Shown in pieces: positions 1-8,149 of a DNA stretch of 64,000 nucleotides (its first letter is position 1; every line of letters begins with the position of its first letter). The notes under the pieces were generated by a model. It ran no database searches and was not told the origin of the DNA. It saw only the letters and a program-made list of their open reading frames with translations. Location: assembly GCF_001307035.1 (NCBI RefSeq), contig NZ_LKIU01000005.1, positions 790,290 through 854,289 on the forward strand. Direction: 5' to 3'. This stretch comes from Arthrobacter sp. Edens01. Its GTDB lineage: Bacteria; Actinomycetota; Actinomycetes; Actinomycetales; Micrococcaceae. The position numbers were made by a program, and so were the translations under genes.

Positions 1-978
1 GCTGCCGCCACGGGCGGAACCGTGGAAGGCGCCGTCGCGTTTGTGAACTCACTGGGACTGGTAGGAGTGAACCTCACACCGGACATGCTCACCTCTCTTG
101 CGGCCGACGTCGGTGAGGAGTCAGTGGTCTCCCGCACCGGCGGTGCGCCCACGCTCGCCGTCGGCCTGGCGATGATTATGCAGAGCTTCATCGGCGGCCC
201 TGCCATGATGGCGTTCTGGTACCACTTCGCCATCATGTTCGAGGCACTGTTCATCCTCACCGCCGTCGACGCCGGTACCCGCGTTGCCCGCTTTATGCTG
301 CAGGACTCAATTGGGAACTTCGTGCCGAAGTTCCGGGATACGGGGTGGCGCACAGGCGCCTGGATCTGTACGGCCATCATGGTCGCGGGATGGGGGTCCA
401 TCCTGATCATGGGCGTGACGGATCCGCTGGGCGGCATCAACACCCTCTTCCCGCTCTTCGGCATCGCCAACCAGCTGCTGGCCGCGATCGCCCTGGCCAT
501 TTGCCTGGCGATCCTGGCGAAAAAGAACGTCTTCAAGTACATCTGGGTTGTGGTGCTGCCGCTGGCGTTCGCGTCGGTCGTGACCATCACCGCCTCGATG
601 TACAAGATCTTCTCGCCGGTCCCGGCCGTGGGCTACTGGGCGCAGCACAACGCCTTCCGGAATGCGCTGGAGGCCGGGGAAACCAGCTTCGGCACGGCAA
701 AGACCGTGGAAGCGATGGAGGCAGTCGTTCGGAACACCTTCGTGCAGGGCGTGCTTTCAATCCTGTTCGTGACCCTGGCGATCATCGTGATCATCACGGC
801 TGTCATTGCTTCGGTGCGTTCCTTCCGTTCGGGCGGTGCCCCGAGCGCCGAGGACCCGGCCGTGCCCTCGCGCACCTTCGCTCCCGCCGGTTTCTTCGCC
901 ACCCCGCTGGAGAAGCAGATCGAAGCTCAGTGGGATGCCCTTCCTGAGGACAGGAAGCCGGCAAGGACGCGGCACTGA
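1..978 (+). CDS. cstA: CstA carbon starvation / pyruvate transporter, C-terminal part (5' truncated by window)
   Basis: The reading frame is open from base 1, so the start lies outside the window. The 325 visible residues are a polytopic membrane protein with several hydrophobic helices and the conserved run GGPAMMAFWYHFAIMFEALF followed by LTAVDAGTRVARF, which is diagnostic of the CstA family. The family transports pyruvate and peptides during carbon starvation. The last ~60 residues are a hydrophilic cytoplasmic tail. The stop codon overlaps the ATG of the small gene ybdD (TGATG), the usual two-gene arrangement of this transporter, so the two are almost certainly translated together. Family call is secure; substrate in this organism is inferred. 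Confidence 0.95.
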   Translation, partial: AAATGGTVEGAVAFVNSLGLVGVNLTPDMLTSLAADVGEESVVSRTGGAPTLAVGLAMIMQSFIGGPAMMAFWYHFAIMFEALFILTAVDAGTRVARFMLQDSIGNFVPKFRDTGWRTGAWICTAIMVAGWGSILIMGVTDPLGGINTLFPLFGIANQLLAAIALAICLAILAKKNVFKYIWVVVLPLAFASVVTITASMYKIFSPVPAVGYWAQHNAFRNALEAGETSFGTAKTVEAMEAVVRNTFVQGVLSILFVTLAIIVIITAVIASVRSFRSGGAPSAEDPAVPSRTFAPAGFFATPLEKQIEAQWDALPEDRKPARTRH

Positions 979-1169
979 TGAGCACCGTCGCCGTCCACCT
1001 GCGCGGACTGGTGCGCTTCTTCCGTGACGTGATGGGGGAGGACGCCTACCGCAAGTACCAGGCGTACCACGCGGCGTCGGGCTGTTCGTCGCCGCCGCTG
1101 ACGGAACGGGAGTTCTGGCGGGACAAGATGGACCGTCAGGACGCCAATCCCGGCAGCCGCTGCTGCTGA
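978..1169 (+). CDS. ybdD: YbdD/YjiX (DUF466) small CstA-partner protein
   Basis: A 63-residue basic protein that starts on the A of the cstA stop (TGATG). It has the YbdD pattern: an FRDVMGEDAYRKYQAYH segment, an EREFWRDKMDR motif and a terminal RCC. In Enterobacteria YbdD/YjiX homologues are encoded directly after CstA-type pyruvate transporters and contribute to transport; the same role is inferred here from the overlap. The short length is normal for the family. Confidence 0.88.
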   Translation: MSTVAVHLRGLVRFFRDVMGEDAYRKYQAYHAASGCSSPPLTEREFWRDKMDRQDANPGSRCC

Positions 1170-1196
1170 TGCGTTAGCGGCCCCGCCCAACCCATT

Positions 1197-1250
1197 GAGA
1201 GGCCAGTTGCGGCTCATTTCAGTCCTGAAAAGAGCCGTAACTGGCCTCTC
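1197..1250 (+). terminator. 19-bp inverted repeat after cstA-ybdD
   Basis: The left arm (1197-1215) and right arm (1232-1250) pair over 18 of 19 positions, with the single C/T difference at the seventh pair from the loop, around a 16-nt loop. There is no T tract downstream (GGTGGCAGGG follows). It lies 27 bases after the ybdD stop, so it is probably the transcription end or an mRNA-stabilising hairpin. Confidence 0.7.
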
Positions 1251-1303
1251 GGTGGCAGGGGGAGGGGGTTGAGAGGCTTCGGGGATGCTGCTTTGCTGGG
1301 GGA

Positions 1304-1555
1304 ATGGCTGAAGACAAGTACCTGCCCGATGACCCCCACCTGCGTGAAGACATCAGCATCCCGCTGCCGGAACCGGACAACGAGGACGAGCACTTGGCGC
1401 AGGACGCCGGACTCCCGGAGGAATCACGGGTTGGTCCCGAGTTCGATGACCGCCACTACACCTCCGGCCAGCTGAATGCCGGACAGTTCGCCGCCGGGCT
1501 GAGCCCGGACGGGGAGTATGCAGAAAAGCGGGAGGAAGAGCTCGAAAGCGACTGA
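1304..1555 (+). CDS. Hypothetical small acidic protein
   Basis: An 83-residue, strongly acidic protein of unknown function. It begins MAEDKYLPDDPHLRED, contains the segment YTSGQLNAGQFAAGLSPDGE, and ends with an E/K-rich tail. No signal peptide or membrane helix is visible. A G-rich stretch (GGGGG) lies directly upstream of ATG 1304 but is too close to be an ideal ribosome site. The gene stands alone between the ybdD hairpin and bpa. An overlapping frame starting at 1269 is rejected because it gives an Arg/Thr/Ser-rich shadow peptide. Likely soluble and conserved in close relatives only; function unknown. Confidence 0.6.
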   Translation: MAEDKYLPDDPHLREDISIPLPEPDNEDEHLAQDAGLPEESRVGPEFDDRHYTSGQLNAGQFAAGLSPDGEYAEKREEELESD

Positions 1556-1596
1556 CTCCCGGAACAACTCCAGCCAGGCGTGAGAGCATTAATTTC

Positions 1597-2292
1597 ATGA
1601 CTGAACAGAACGGCACAGCGCCCGCGAACGGGGCAGGAGAATCCTCCGCCCCGGCCGGCCGGCCTTCGGAGTCCCCGGACCGGGACGGCACGGACATGCC
1701 GTCGCCGGACAGCGAATCCTCCATCGCCGCAGCCAATGATGGGGAGTCCGCAGCCGCACCTTCGGGCAGCGCGAAGTCAGGTCCCGCCAAGCTCAACGAA
1801 CTGGTGGACGAACCGGCCAAGGTCATGCGGATCGGAACCATGATCAAGCAACTGCTTGAGGAAGTCCGCAACGCGCCGCTGGACGACGCCGCCCGCAACC
1901 GTCTCGCCGAAATCCATGAGCGCTCGCTCAAGGAGCTTTACGACGGCCTGGCTCCGGAACTCGTTACCGAGCTCGAACGCATCAACCTTCCGTTCCCGGA
2001 CGACGCGACCCCCACTGACGCGGAGCTGCGCATCGCGCAGGCCCAGCTCGTCGGCTGGCTGGAGGGCCTGTTCCGCGGCATCCAAACGGCGATCGCAGCC
2101 CAGCAGACCGCCAACCAGCAGCTGCAGAGCAGGCTCCAGCTGCGCCAGCTGCCACCGGGCACCGTCCTGGCACCCGGCGTCGTGATTGGTGAAAACGGCG
2201 AGCCCCGGCGGGCGGGCACCGCACAGCAGCCGGGCCAGCAGCCAGGGGCCGGCCGCACCGAGCCGCACGCGGGTCCCGGACAGTATCTGTAG
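1597..2292 (+). CDS. bpa: Bacterial proteasome activator Bpa/PafE
   Basis: 231 residues. The first ~65 are a disordered, Pro/Ser/Ala-rich tail. Residues ~70-185 are helical (AKVMRIGTMIKQLLEEVRNA, then ELRIAQAQLVGWLEGLFRGI), matching the four-helix core of Bpa, and a Gln/Gly-rich linker leads to the exact C-terminus GQYL. In Mycobacterium tuberculosis the terminal GQYL of Bpa/PafE docks into the 20S proteasome alpha ring and opens the gate for ATP-independent degradation. The organism is therefore expected to carry prcB-prcA elsewhere. The Ala/Gln-rich segment before the tail probably acts as a flexible tether. High confidence from the helix pattern plus the GQYL end. Confidence 0.9.
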   Translation: MTEQNGTAPANGAGESSAPAGRPSESPDRDGTDMPSPDSESSIAAANDGESAAAPSGSAKSGPAKLNELVDEPAKVMRIGTMIKQLLEEVRNAPLDDAARNRLAEIHERSLKELYDGLAPELVTELERINLPFPDDATPTDAELRIAQAQLVGWLEGLFRGIQTAIAAQQTANQQLQSRLQLRQLPPGTVLAPGVVIGENGEPRRAGTAQQPGQQPGAGRTEPHAGPGQYL

Positions 2293-2305
2293 AATTTCCG
2301 GCAGG

Positions 2306-2764
2306 ATGGCACTTTTCGCAGCAGCCCGTCAGGGGCGCAAGGACGACGTCGAACTCGGCAAGGGTGTGTGGCGCCGCGCCCACGACCGGTTCACCCGGGG
2401 ACTTGACCGCTACCACCAGATGCTGGAGGGAGTGGAGGACGACGCGCTTTACAACGAGCTCGCCGTCGTCGCCAACAGCCTCGCTGCGCTGCTTCCCCGG
2501 GTCCGCTCCGTCTGCGCAGGCGCGCAGAAGCAGCTGCCCAGCTCCGGACAGGACATCCCCGGCGGCCTGATCGCCGTCCACCGCGCGCTGTCCCGCTCCG
2601 GCAATTCACTCGCCGCCGCAGCCGAAGCGGCAGCCATGTCCCGGCTGGAAGGTGAACGGTGGGGGATCGCGTCCGCCGGAGTGGAGAACGTCCGCCGCCG
2701 TGCGGCCCTGGTAGAGGAAGACGTGGCTGAGGCAGAACGCGTCCTCGCAGCTTCCCGCCCCTGA
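2306..2764 (+). CDS. Conserved hypothetical helical protein downstream of bpa
   Basis: 152 residues beginning MALFAAARQGRKDDVELGKG; almost entirely predicted helix, rich in Ala and Arg, with no signal peptide or membrane segment. ATG 2306 was chosen because it lies 13 bases after the bpa stop with a GGCAGG purine stretch before it; longer in-frame starts would run back into bpa. The tight spacing makes a bpa operon likely, so a link to proteasome activation or substrate delivery is possible but purely contextual. I do not recognise a named family. Confidence 0.75.
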   Translation: MALFAAARQGRKDDVELGKGVWRRAHDRFTRGLDRYHQMLEGVEDDALYNELAVVANSLAALLPRVRSVCAGAQKQLPSSGQDIPGGLIAVHRALSRSGNSLAAAAEAAAMSRLEGERWGIASAGVENVRRRAALVEEDVAEAERVLAASRP

Positions 2765-2837
2765 ACAAATTTCGCGGCGAGCTAACACCAGCCCGTTTGG
2801 TCACGGAGTTCACGGACCTGGGTGGAGGATAGTGACT

Positions 2838-3674
2838 ATGACTACATCCCCCCTCGTCACTTTCAACGACGGCAACACCATCCCCCAGCTCGGCTACGGC
2901 GTCTGGCGGGTTGAGGACGAACTCGCGGAAAAGACGGTGGGCATGGCCTTCGAGGCCGGCTACCGCCACATCGACACCGCCAAGATCTACGGCAACGAAG
3001 CCGGCGTCGGCCGTGCTATCGCCGCATCCAGCCTGCCGCGTGAAGACATGTTCATCACCACCAAGGTCTGGAACGCGGACCAGGGCTACGAAGAGACCCT
3101 GGCTGCCTTCGACGCCTCCATGGAGCGCCTGGGCCTGGAATACCTTGACCTGTACCTGATCCACTGGCTGCAGCCGAAGCAGGGCAAGTACGTGGACACT
3201 TGGAAGGCGCTCATCGAGCTGCAGAAGTCCGGCCGGGTCAAGTCCATCGGTGTCTGCAACTTCACCGTTGAGGCCCTGCAGGAGATCATCGACGCCACCG
3301 GCGTGGTCCCCGTCCTGAACCAGGTTGAAACCCACCCGTACCTGGCCCAGGCCGAACTGCGTGAGTTCGAAGCCAAGCACAACATCAAGCACCAGTCCTA
3401 CTCGCCGCTGGGCTCCGGCCAGGGCCTGCTGGATGACGCTGTGCTGAAGGACATTGCAGCAAAGTACGACGGCGCCACTCCCGCCCAGGTGGTCATCGCG
3501 TGGCACCTGGCCCTCGGCAACATCGTGATCCCGAAGTCCGTCACCGAGTCCCGCATCCGCGAGAACTGGGCCGCACTGGATCTCAAGCTCTCCGATGAGG
3601 ACATCCAGGCCATCAACGCCCTGGACAACGGCACCCGCTTCGGCGCAGATCCGGCAACGTCCGACTTCGCCTAG
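2838..3674 (+). CDS. Aldo/keto reductase (2,5-diketo-D-gluconate reductase type)
   Basis: NADPH-dependent cytosolic carbonyl reductase of the AKR superfamily, 278 residues, normal length. The catalytic tetrad is visible: Asp46 in GYRHIDTAKIYGNE, Tyr51 in the same motif, Lys76 in FITTKVWN and His109 in LDLYLIHW. The cofactor end IVIPKSVTESRIREN (phosphate-binding K/R) is also present. It resembles DkgA/DkgB-type enzymes that reduce 2,5-diketogluconate, methylglyoxal and beta-keto esters; the true substrate cannot be read from sequence. ATG 2838 is preferred over GTG 2832 because GGAGG at 2824-2828 is 9 nt from the ATG but only 3 nt from the GTG. A strong terminator follows. Confidence 0.92.
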   Translation: MTTSPLVTFNDGNTIPQLGYGVWRVEDELAEKTVGMAFEAGYRHIDTAKIYGNEAGVGRAIAASSLPREDMFITTKVWNADQGYEETLAAFDASMERLGLEYLDLYLIHWLQPKQGKYVDTWKALIELQKSGRVKSIGVCNFTVEALQEIIDATGVVPVLNQVETHPYLAQAELREFEAKHNIKHQSYSPLGSGQGLLDDAVLKDIAAKYDGATPAQVVIAWHLALGNIVIPKSVTESRIRENWAALDLKLSDEDIQAINALDNGTRFGADPATSDFA

Positions 3675-3700
3675 CATTCCGCCCGCCTTGGCGGGAACTA

Positions 3701-3736
3701 AAAAGCCCTTTCCGGATTCTTCCGGAAAGGGCTTTT
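3701..3736. terminator. Bidirectional rho-independent terminator between AKR gene and fliW
   Basis: Perfect 16-bp stem (3701-3716 with 3721-3736) around a TTCT loop, with A and T tracts at the two edges. It can stop both the rightward reductase transcript and the leftward flgN-flgK-flgL-fliW transcript. Confidence 0.93.
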
Positions 3737-3751
3737 TTATGTTGGCGGGAG

Positions 3752-4150
3752 CTACGCGGCGGCTACGGCTTCCAGCGGTGCCCGGAGCGGGAGGTCCCTG
3801 CCCTCGAGGATCACCTGGGCGCACTGCCAGGTCCGGGTGTTCACGATGACCGGAGCCAGCAGGTTCACGGTAGTACCGTTATCCGCCGGGTTGGCGACAA
3901 CCAGGACACGGGCATCGGCCGGATCCTGCAGCCCGAGCTGAGCTGCCTGCTCATCGGAAATCTCCGGGTTGTACTCCGGGAGATAGACCGAAGCATCGAT
4001 GGCGTAGAAGCGGCGGACGCCGGCCGAGGTGTCCGTCCCGGTGAGTGAATACAGACCGCTTGCACCGTCGATGTCTTCAAGTGCGAACTCGGTCAGCGGT
4101 TCAAGGCCGGGAGGGGGAGCCAGAAAGGAAACCGGCGTTACGGTGCTCAT
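3752..4150 (-). CDS. fliW: Flagellar assembly factor FliW (CsrA antagonist)
   Basis: 132 residues; the family hallmark VNLLAPVIVNTRT is present near residue 95, preceded by DARVLVVANP. In Bacillus, FliW binds CsrA and frees flagellin mRNA for translation; FliW is itself titrated by flagellin, so it senses flagellin level. Its ATG overlaps the flgL stop (ATGA), making it the last gene of a flgN-flgK-flgL-fliW operon. A CsrA with the residues expected for FliW control lies at the other end of the locus (34453-34698), and the flagellin leader carries two CsrA-type sites. The N-terminus is somewhat shorter than in Bacillus. Confidence 0.92.
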   Translation of the reverse strand: MSTVTPVSFLAPPPGLEPLTEFALEDIDGASGLYSLTGTDTSAGVRRFYAIDASVYLPEYNPEISDEQAAQLGLQDPADARVLVVANPADNGTTVNLLAPVIVNTRTWQCAQVILEGRDLPLRAPLEAVAAA

Positions 4151-5061
4151 CGCAGGAAATCCATCAGCGTGGGCTGCAGGACCTTCGCGGTGACAGCCAG
4201 GGAAGACTGGTAGGCGAGTTCCTGCAGCTTGAGGTCCAGGATGACCTGGGCAGTATCGAGGTCCTCGATTCCGGAGCGCCGGGCTTCAAGGCTGACGGAC
4301 TGCTCCAAGTTGGTTTCCTCTGCTTTCAGGACACGTGCGTGGCGGATACCGACGTCCGTCTGCTGCGTGATCACCCTCTGGGTACTGGCGTCGATGCCGG
4401 GCAAGTGCGTGCTGATGTCGCCGTTGTCCCGCAGGGCGCTGACGAGGGAATCGAGTTTGGTGAAGACGTCAGGCTCCCCGTTTACGCCGCCGAAGACCTC
4501 CGCGGCGCTGGCGTCGACGCGGACCTCGGTGTTGGCATCAAGCCGGCGGTTCACAGGGCCGTGGCCTTCACCGGTGAAGGTGTAGGTCTGTGTAGGCGGA
4601 GTGCCGGATGTTTCCGCTTTCACTGCCACGCCGGCGTCGGAGTTCCCGGCAAAAATGTTCCGGCCCAGGAAGGACGTGTTGGCCTGCCCCAGCAGGTCCG
4701 ACTTCAGTCCCTCGATTTCGGTGGCGATGGCAGCCTTGTTCGCCGCCGTTGCTGTGGCCGTCGATGCAGTGATCGCCAGGTCCTTGATCCGGGTGAGGAT
4801 ATCCGTGGTGCGGGTCAGCGCAGCGTCCACGGTGGAGAGCCAGCTGTTCGCGTCCGAGATGTTGCTCTTGTACGCCGTGTTGGCACGCATTTCTGCGCGG
4901 ACCTTCAGGGCATCGGCGGTTCCGGCCGGATCGTCGGACGGCCGGGTGATGGCGGCGGACGTCTGGGCCTGCTCCTGGAGCTTGGCCAGCCGGGACATGT
5001 TGGCCTGAAGGTTCTGCTGCGCGTTGCGCGTCAGCATCAGGTTGGAGGTGCGGGTGATCAC
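4147..5061 (-). CDS. flgL: Flagellar hook-filament junction protein FlgL (HAP3)
   Basis: 304 residues of the flagellin/FlgL superfamily. The N-terminal D0/D1 helices contain NLMLTRNAQQNLQANMSRLA and ITRPSDDPAGTADALKVRAE, and the C-terminal helix ends LAVTAKVLQPTLMDFLR, the usual FlgL terminus. It is exported by the flagellar type III apparatus and forms the junction between hook (via FlgK) and filament. The start is GTG, 3 bases after the flgK stop; the end overlaps fliW by 4 bases. Confidence 0.95.
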   Translation of the reverse strand: MITRTSNLMLTRNAQQNLQANMSRLAKLQEQAQTSAAITRPSDDPAGTADALKVRAEMRANTAYKSNISDANSWLSTVDAALTRTTDILTRIKDLAITASTATATAANKAAIATEIEGLKSDLLGQANTSFLGRNIFAGNSDAGVAVKAETSGTPPTQTYTFTGEGHGPVNRRLDANTEVRVDASAAEVFGGVNGEPDVFTKLDSLVSALRDNGDISTHLPGIDASTQRVITQQTDVGIRHARVLKAEETNLEQSVSLEARRSGIEDLDTAQVILDLKLQELAYQSSLAVTAKVLQPTLMDFLR

Positions 5062-5064
5062 GGG

Positions 5065-6465
5065 TTACCTTCCCACAATGCCGGTGCGGTTGATGAGGGT
5101 GTCGAGCATTTCGTCGATGGCTGTCATGACCCGTGCCGCGCCCTGATAGGCGTGCTGGTAGGCCAGGAGGTTGAGGTTTTCCTCGTCCAGGTCCACCGAA
5201 GAGTTGGAAAGCTGCATGTCGATGGCGGCGGAGGCTGCGACGCCGGCCAGTTCGGCCTGCTGCATTTCCACCCGGGTGCTCGCGCCGATGCCGCTGACGA
5301 AGTTGGCCCACTCCGCGTCGGGGGACTTGGCGGCCGTGCCCAGCTGGGCGATCTTGTCCGCAACGGAGTTATCAAGGTTGCCCATATCCACGGCGCCCGT
5401 GGCGATGTCCGAGGCGCTCTTCGCCACCACCGTCAGCGACTTTGCGGCGGGGTCGGTGCCGTGGCTGAAGAAGTCTCCAACCACGTCGCCCTTGGTGTTG
5501 ATGCCCCCGTTGTGAGCCCCGTTCACCGCTGTGGCCAGGGACTTGGCGAAGTTGTTGTAGCCCTCGGCAGCGGAGGCGAGGATGCCGCCGTCGGCCGCCG
5601 GGGCCAGGACACTCAGGGCGCCGGCGATCTCGCCGCTGGCAGCCATGTTGGTTCCGGGGCGGTGGCTCCATTCGAGCCGGGGCGCCTCGTCGCCCATCTT
5701 GATGCCGCCGGCAACCTGCACCGGGCGGACAATGTCACCGGAAACAATGGCGTTGCCGTCGATCAGCACGTCCACCATGCCGTTGTCTGACTCGCGGACG
5801 GTGCCGCCGGCCAGGGCGGCGATGGTGGTGGTCAGCGCGTTGCGCTGGTCAATGAGTTCGTTGGCGGTGCCCCCGGAGGCCTGCACGGTGCGGATCTGCG
5901 CGTTGAGCGAGGCGATCTGCGACGCCGTTCCGTTCAGCTCCGCTTCCATGTCCTTCAGCTGCTTGTAGGCGCCGGTCCACTGCTCCTCAACGGCCTTGTA
6001 GCCGGTTGAAATCTGGGAAGCGAGCGTGGTGGCCTGCCCGATCAATGCCGTAGCCGCGGCTTCATTCCCGGGCTTGTTGGCGACACCCTGCCAGGCTGCC
6101 CAGAACTCGGTCAGCGAGGCGGAGATGCCGTTCTTGCCCGGTTCGTTCAGGCTGGTCTCAAGGCCGGCCAGGGCGTTGGCCCGGATGGCTGAGAAACCGG
6201 ACGCTGCGGCAGTGGCCCGTACCCGCGTGTCCAGCTGCATGCTGCCCAGACGCGCTATGCCGTCCACAGACACGCCCTGACCCACACGGGCGCCGGTGGC
6301 GAACTTGCCGGTGATGGCTGCTCCGCCCATGGCGGAGGTGGTGACGCGCTGGCGGGTGTAACCGGGCGTGTTGACGTTGGCGATGTTCTGGCCGACGACG
6401 TCGAGTCCCTTGCGGGCTGCGCTCAGACCGGTATAGGCGGTGTTCAGGCCGCTGAAGGTGCTCAT
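5065..6465 (-). CDS. flgK: Flagellar hook-associated protein FlgK (HAP1)
   Basis: 466 residues. The N-terminus MSTFSGLNTAYTGLSAARKG with QNIANVNTPGYTRQRV is the rod/hook axial-protein motif, and the C-terminus SSVDLDEENLNLLAYQHAYQ plus AARVMTAIDEMLDTL is specific to FlgK. It is a type III export substrate forming the first hook-filament junction ring. AGGAA lies about 10 bases before the ATG. It is preceded by its chaperone gene flgN and followed 3 bases later by flgL. Confidence 0.96.
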   Translation of the reverse strand: MSTFSGLNTAYTGLSAARKGLDVVGQNIANVNTPGYTRQRVTTSAMGGAAITGKFATGARVGQGVSVDGIARLGSMQLDTRVRATAAASGFSAIRANALAGLETSLNEPGKNGISASLTEFWAAWQGVANKPGNEAAATALIGQATTLASQISTGYKAVEEQWTGAYKQLKDMEAELNGTASQIASLNAQIRTVQASGGTANELIDQRNALTTTIAALAGGTVRESDNGMVDVLIDGNAIVSGDIVRPVQVAGGIKMGDEAPRLEWSHRPGTNMAASGEIAGALSVLAPAADGGILASAAEGYNNFAKSLATAVNGAHNGGINTKGDVVGDFFSHGTDPAAKSLTVVAKSASDIATGAVDMGNLDNSVADKIAQLGTAAKSPDAEWANFVSGIGASTRVEMQQAELAGVAASAAIDMQLSNSSVDLDEENLNLLAYQHAYQGAARVMTAIDEMLDTLINRTGIVGR

Positions 6466-6493
6466 GGCGTGCTGGTTCCTTTGTTCACGGTCT

Positions 6494-6979
6494 TTAGAGT
6501 TGCTTGTCCACTATGCGGGCACCGCTGCCGGGCTTGGCCGACGTGCCGCTTGCTGTGTACGTCTTGCTTTCGGTGCCCAGACCCGCGAGGGTTTCCTGGG
6601 CAGAGCGCGCAGCAGTCCGCAGGAACTGCTCGTTTGTGTCGCGCAGGTCACGAATCTTCACAGTAAGTTCCGTCATCGCCTGCAGATGGGCCGTGAAGAT
6701 CTCAGTCCACGGGCCCGGAGGCGCGGCGGCAATGATCTCCCGAAGAGTTGCATCTTCGGCTATGCCCCACTCCTGTGCGAGTTCGGAAACGGCCACCGTC
6801 CTGGCCAGATTTGCGGCTCGCAGGCGTTCAAGAACCTGTTCCACTTCCCGGGTAGCGTGCTGGAGCCAGCGCGTTTTGCCGGAGGTGAGGAGCAGCTGTT
6901 CTTCTTCCAGCTTGAAGGTCAGGAGCTCAAGCAGCTCCCGTTCTTCCCAGAGTAATGCGGATAGTTTTTGGGTCCCCAT
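6494..6979 (-). CDS. flgN: Flagellar export chaperone FlgN
   Basis: 161 residues, mostly long amphipathic helices beginning LSALLWEERELLELLTFKLE, the FlgN-family pattern, with an unstructured Gly/Ser/Thr-rich tail. FlgN keeps FlgK and FlgL unfolded and delivers them to the export gate; position directly before flgK and flgL supports this. ATG 6979 has an AGGAGG ribosome site about 10 nt upstream. A sigma-28-type promoter lies roughly 125 bases upstream on the minus strand (7104-7131). Sequence identity of FlgN proteins is always low, so the call rests on helix pattern plus context. Confidence 0.85.
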   Translation of the reverse strand: MGTQKLSALLWEERELLELLTFKLEEEQLLLTSGKTRWLQHATREVEQVLERLRAANLARTVAVSELAQEWGIAEDATLREIIAAAPPGPWTEIFTAHLQAMTELTVKIRDLRDTNEQFLRTAARSAQETLAGLGTESKTYTASGTSAKPGSGARIVDKQL

Positions 6980-7103
6980 GCTTTGCCCACCTCCTGCGGT
7001 TCGCGCGAATGTCTTGTCTCCGAAGGATGCAAAGCCGCATCCTGCAACGGGTTCAAAGACCCCGCTCTCACAGGCTTGAAAACTTTTAATCCGTTGGAAA
7101 CAC

Positions 7104-7131
7104 CTATCGGCGCTTGTGATTCCAATGTTAG
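7104..7131 (-). promoter_or_regulatory. Sigma-28-type promoter of flgN-flgK-flgL-fliW
   Basis: Read on the minus strand: CTAACA (7131-7126), 14-nt spacer, GCCGATAG (7111-7104). This matches the FliA consensus TAAA-N15-GCCGATAA and is nearly identical to the boxes before fliC, flgB, flbD and fliM. Confidence 0.85.
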
Positions 7132-7240
7132 TGGTATGTTGCAGCTACTGCGCCAAAGTGTGGAATGAACCGGGAGACTCAGCTCCCCTCCTAGCGGTCA
7201 GCGTATTTTGTTGGGGAACAAGGACTTGGGGGTCCAAAAG

Positions 7241-8080
7241 TTGAATCGCGAAGAACGCAACCGTCTGGTTGTGGAGAACTTACCGCTGGTCGGATATCTG
7301 GTCTCAGAGGTGTGTGCCAAGGCAACGCACCTTTCCCGGGATGATCTGGCTTCGGTTGGGGCAATTGCCCTGATTACGTCCGCTGAATCTTTTAATGCGG
7401 AGCTTGGGGTGCCCTTCGGCGCCTACGCACGGCGTCGTATTGTTGGCGCTTTCGCCGACGAGATGCGCTCGAATGACTGGGCAACCCGGACAGCACGCAA
7501 GCGCATCAAGGAAACCCTTGCCGTCAAGGAAGCGCTCACTGCTGCCCTGGGCCGGTCACCGAAGGTGGACGAGATCGCTTCCGCCATGGGTGTTGACCGC
7601 ACCGCCGCCGAAGACGCGCTGGCTGATGCCTCACGCACCGTCTCCCACTTGGATGACGCCGCTGCGGACTCGCTGGTGAGTGCCCTGCCCTCGCCTGAAG
7701 GATCTGCTCTCTCGGCCGAACGCATGCAGTACCTCAGGGCCGCGGTGGCTGCCCTGCCGGAGAAGATGCGCTACATCGTGGAGCAGGTCTACTTCCACGA
7801 CCGCTCGGTGAAGGACCTGGCCGCCGAGCTGGGTGCCACCCACTCCGCTGTTTCACAGCAGCGCGCCGAAGCCGTCCGGCTGCTGCGTGACGGTCTGGGC
7901 ACCCATTACTCAGACACGGACACTCCGGCGCCGATCGAGTCGCGGATTTCACCGGCCCGCCGGAATGCCTATCTTGCCTCAGTGGCGGAGTGGACCACGG
8001 GCGGCCTAACCCGCCAGGATCCGCACCACGGACCCACTTTCCACGTTCCGGGACACGGGCTTAACGCTGCCGTGTCCTAG
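7241..8080 (+). CDS. fliA: Flagellar RNA polymerase sigma factor (sigma-28, FliA/WhiG family)
   Basis: About 279 residues with sigma-70 region 2 (NLPLVGYLVSEV, FGAYARRRIVGAFADEMRSND), region 3 (IKETLAVKEALTAALGRSPK) and region 4 (LPEKMRYIVEQVYFHDRSVK then a helix-turn-helix LAAELGATHSAVSQQRAEAV). The GAFADEMR sequence at the end of region 2 resembles FliA/WhiG factors. A ~45-residue tail after region 4 is extra. TTG 7241 was chosen because GGGGG at 7228-7232 lies 8 nt upstream and residues LNREERNRLV match sigma N-termini; frames open to 7208 would add 11 residues. It sits between the divergent flgN operon and fliC and probably drives all five flagellar promoters. No anti-sigma FlgM was recognised nearby. 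Confidence 0.9.
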   Translation: MNREERNRLVVENLPLVGYLVSEVCAKATHLSRDDLASVGAIALITSAESFNAELGVPFGAYARRRIVGAFADEMRSNDWATRTARKRIKETLAVKEALTAALGRSPKVDEIASAMGVDRTAAEDALADASRTVSHLDDAAADSLVSALPSPEGSALSAERMQYLRAAVAALPEKMRYIVEQVYFHDRSVKDLAAELGATHSAVSQQRAEAVRLLRDGLGTHYSDTDTPAPIESRISPARRNAYLASVAEWTTGGLTRQDPHHGPTFHVPGHGLNAAVS

Positions 8081-8114
8081 CTCTCAAAAAACCCAAAAAA
8101 TCTCTGCCGAATTC

Positions 8115-8142
8115 CTAACACCCGTGGAATGAGGGTCGATAG
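8115..8142 (+). promoter_or_regulatory. Sigma-28-type promoter of fliC
   Basis: CTAACA at 8115-8120, 14-nt spacer, GTCGATAG at 8135-8142. The predicted transcript starts around 8148-8150, giving a ~55-nt leader that opens with the CsrA-type hairpin. Confidence 0.85.
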
Positions 8143-8149
8143 CTAGGGG

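Noticed and set aside
2784..2812. CTAACA upstream of the aldo/keto reductase as a sigma-28 -35
   Set aside because: No RYCGAWAR at the required 14-nt spacing.
2391..3824. 477-residue minus-strand frame
   Set aside because: Antisense of the aldo/keto reductase, whose catalytic tetrad is complete on the plus strand.
4045..5790. 581-residue plus-strand frame
   Set aside because: It is the antisense of flgL-flgK; composition is Gly/Val/Arg-rich without domains, and the minus-strand genes are clear.
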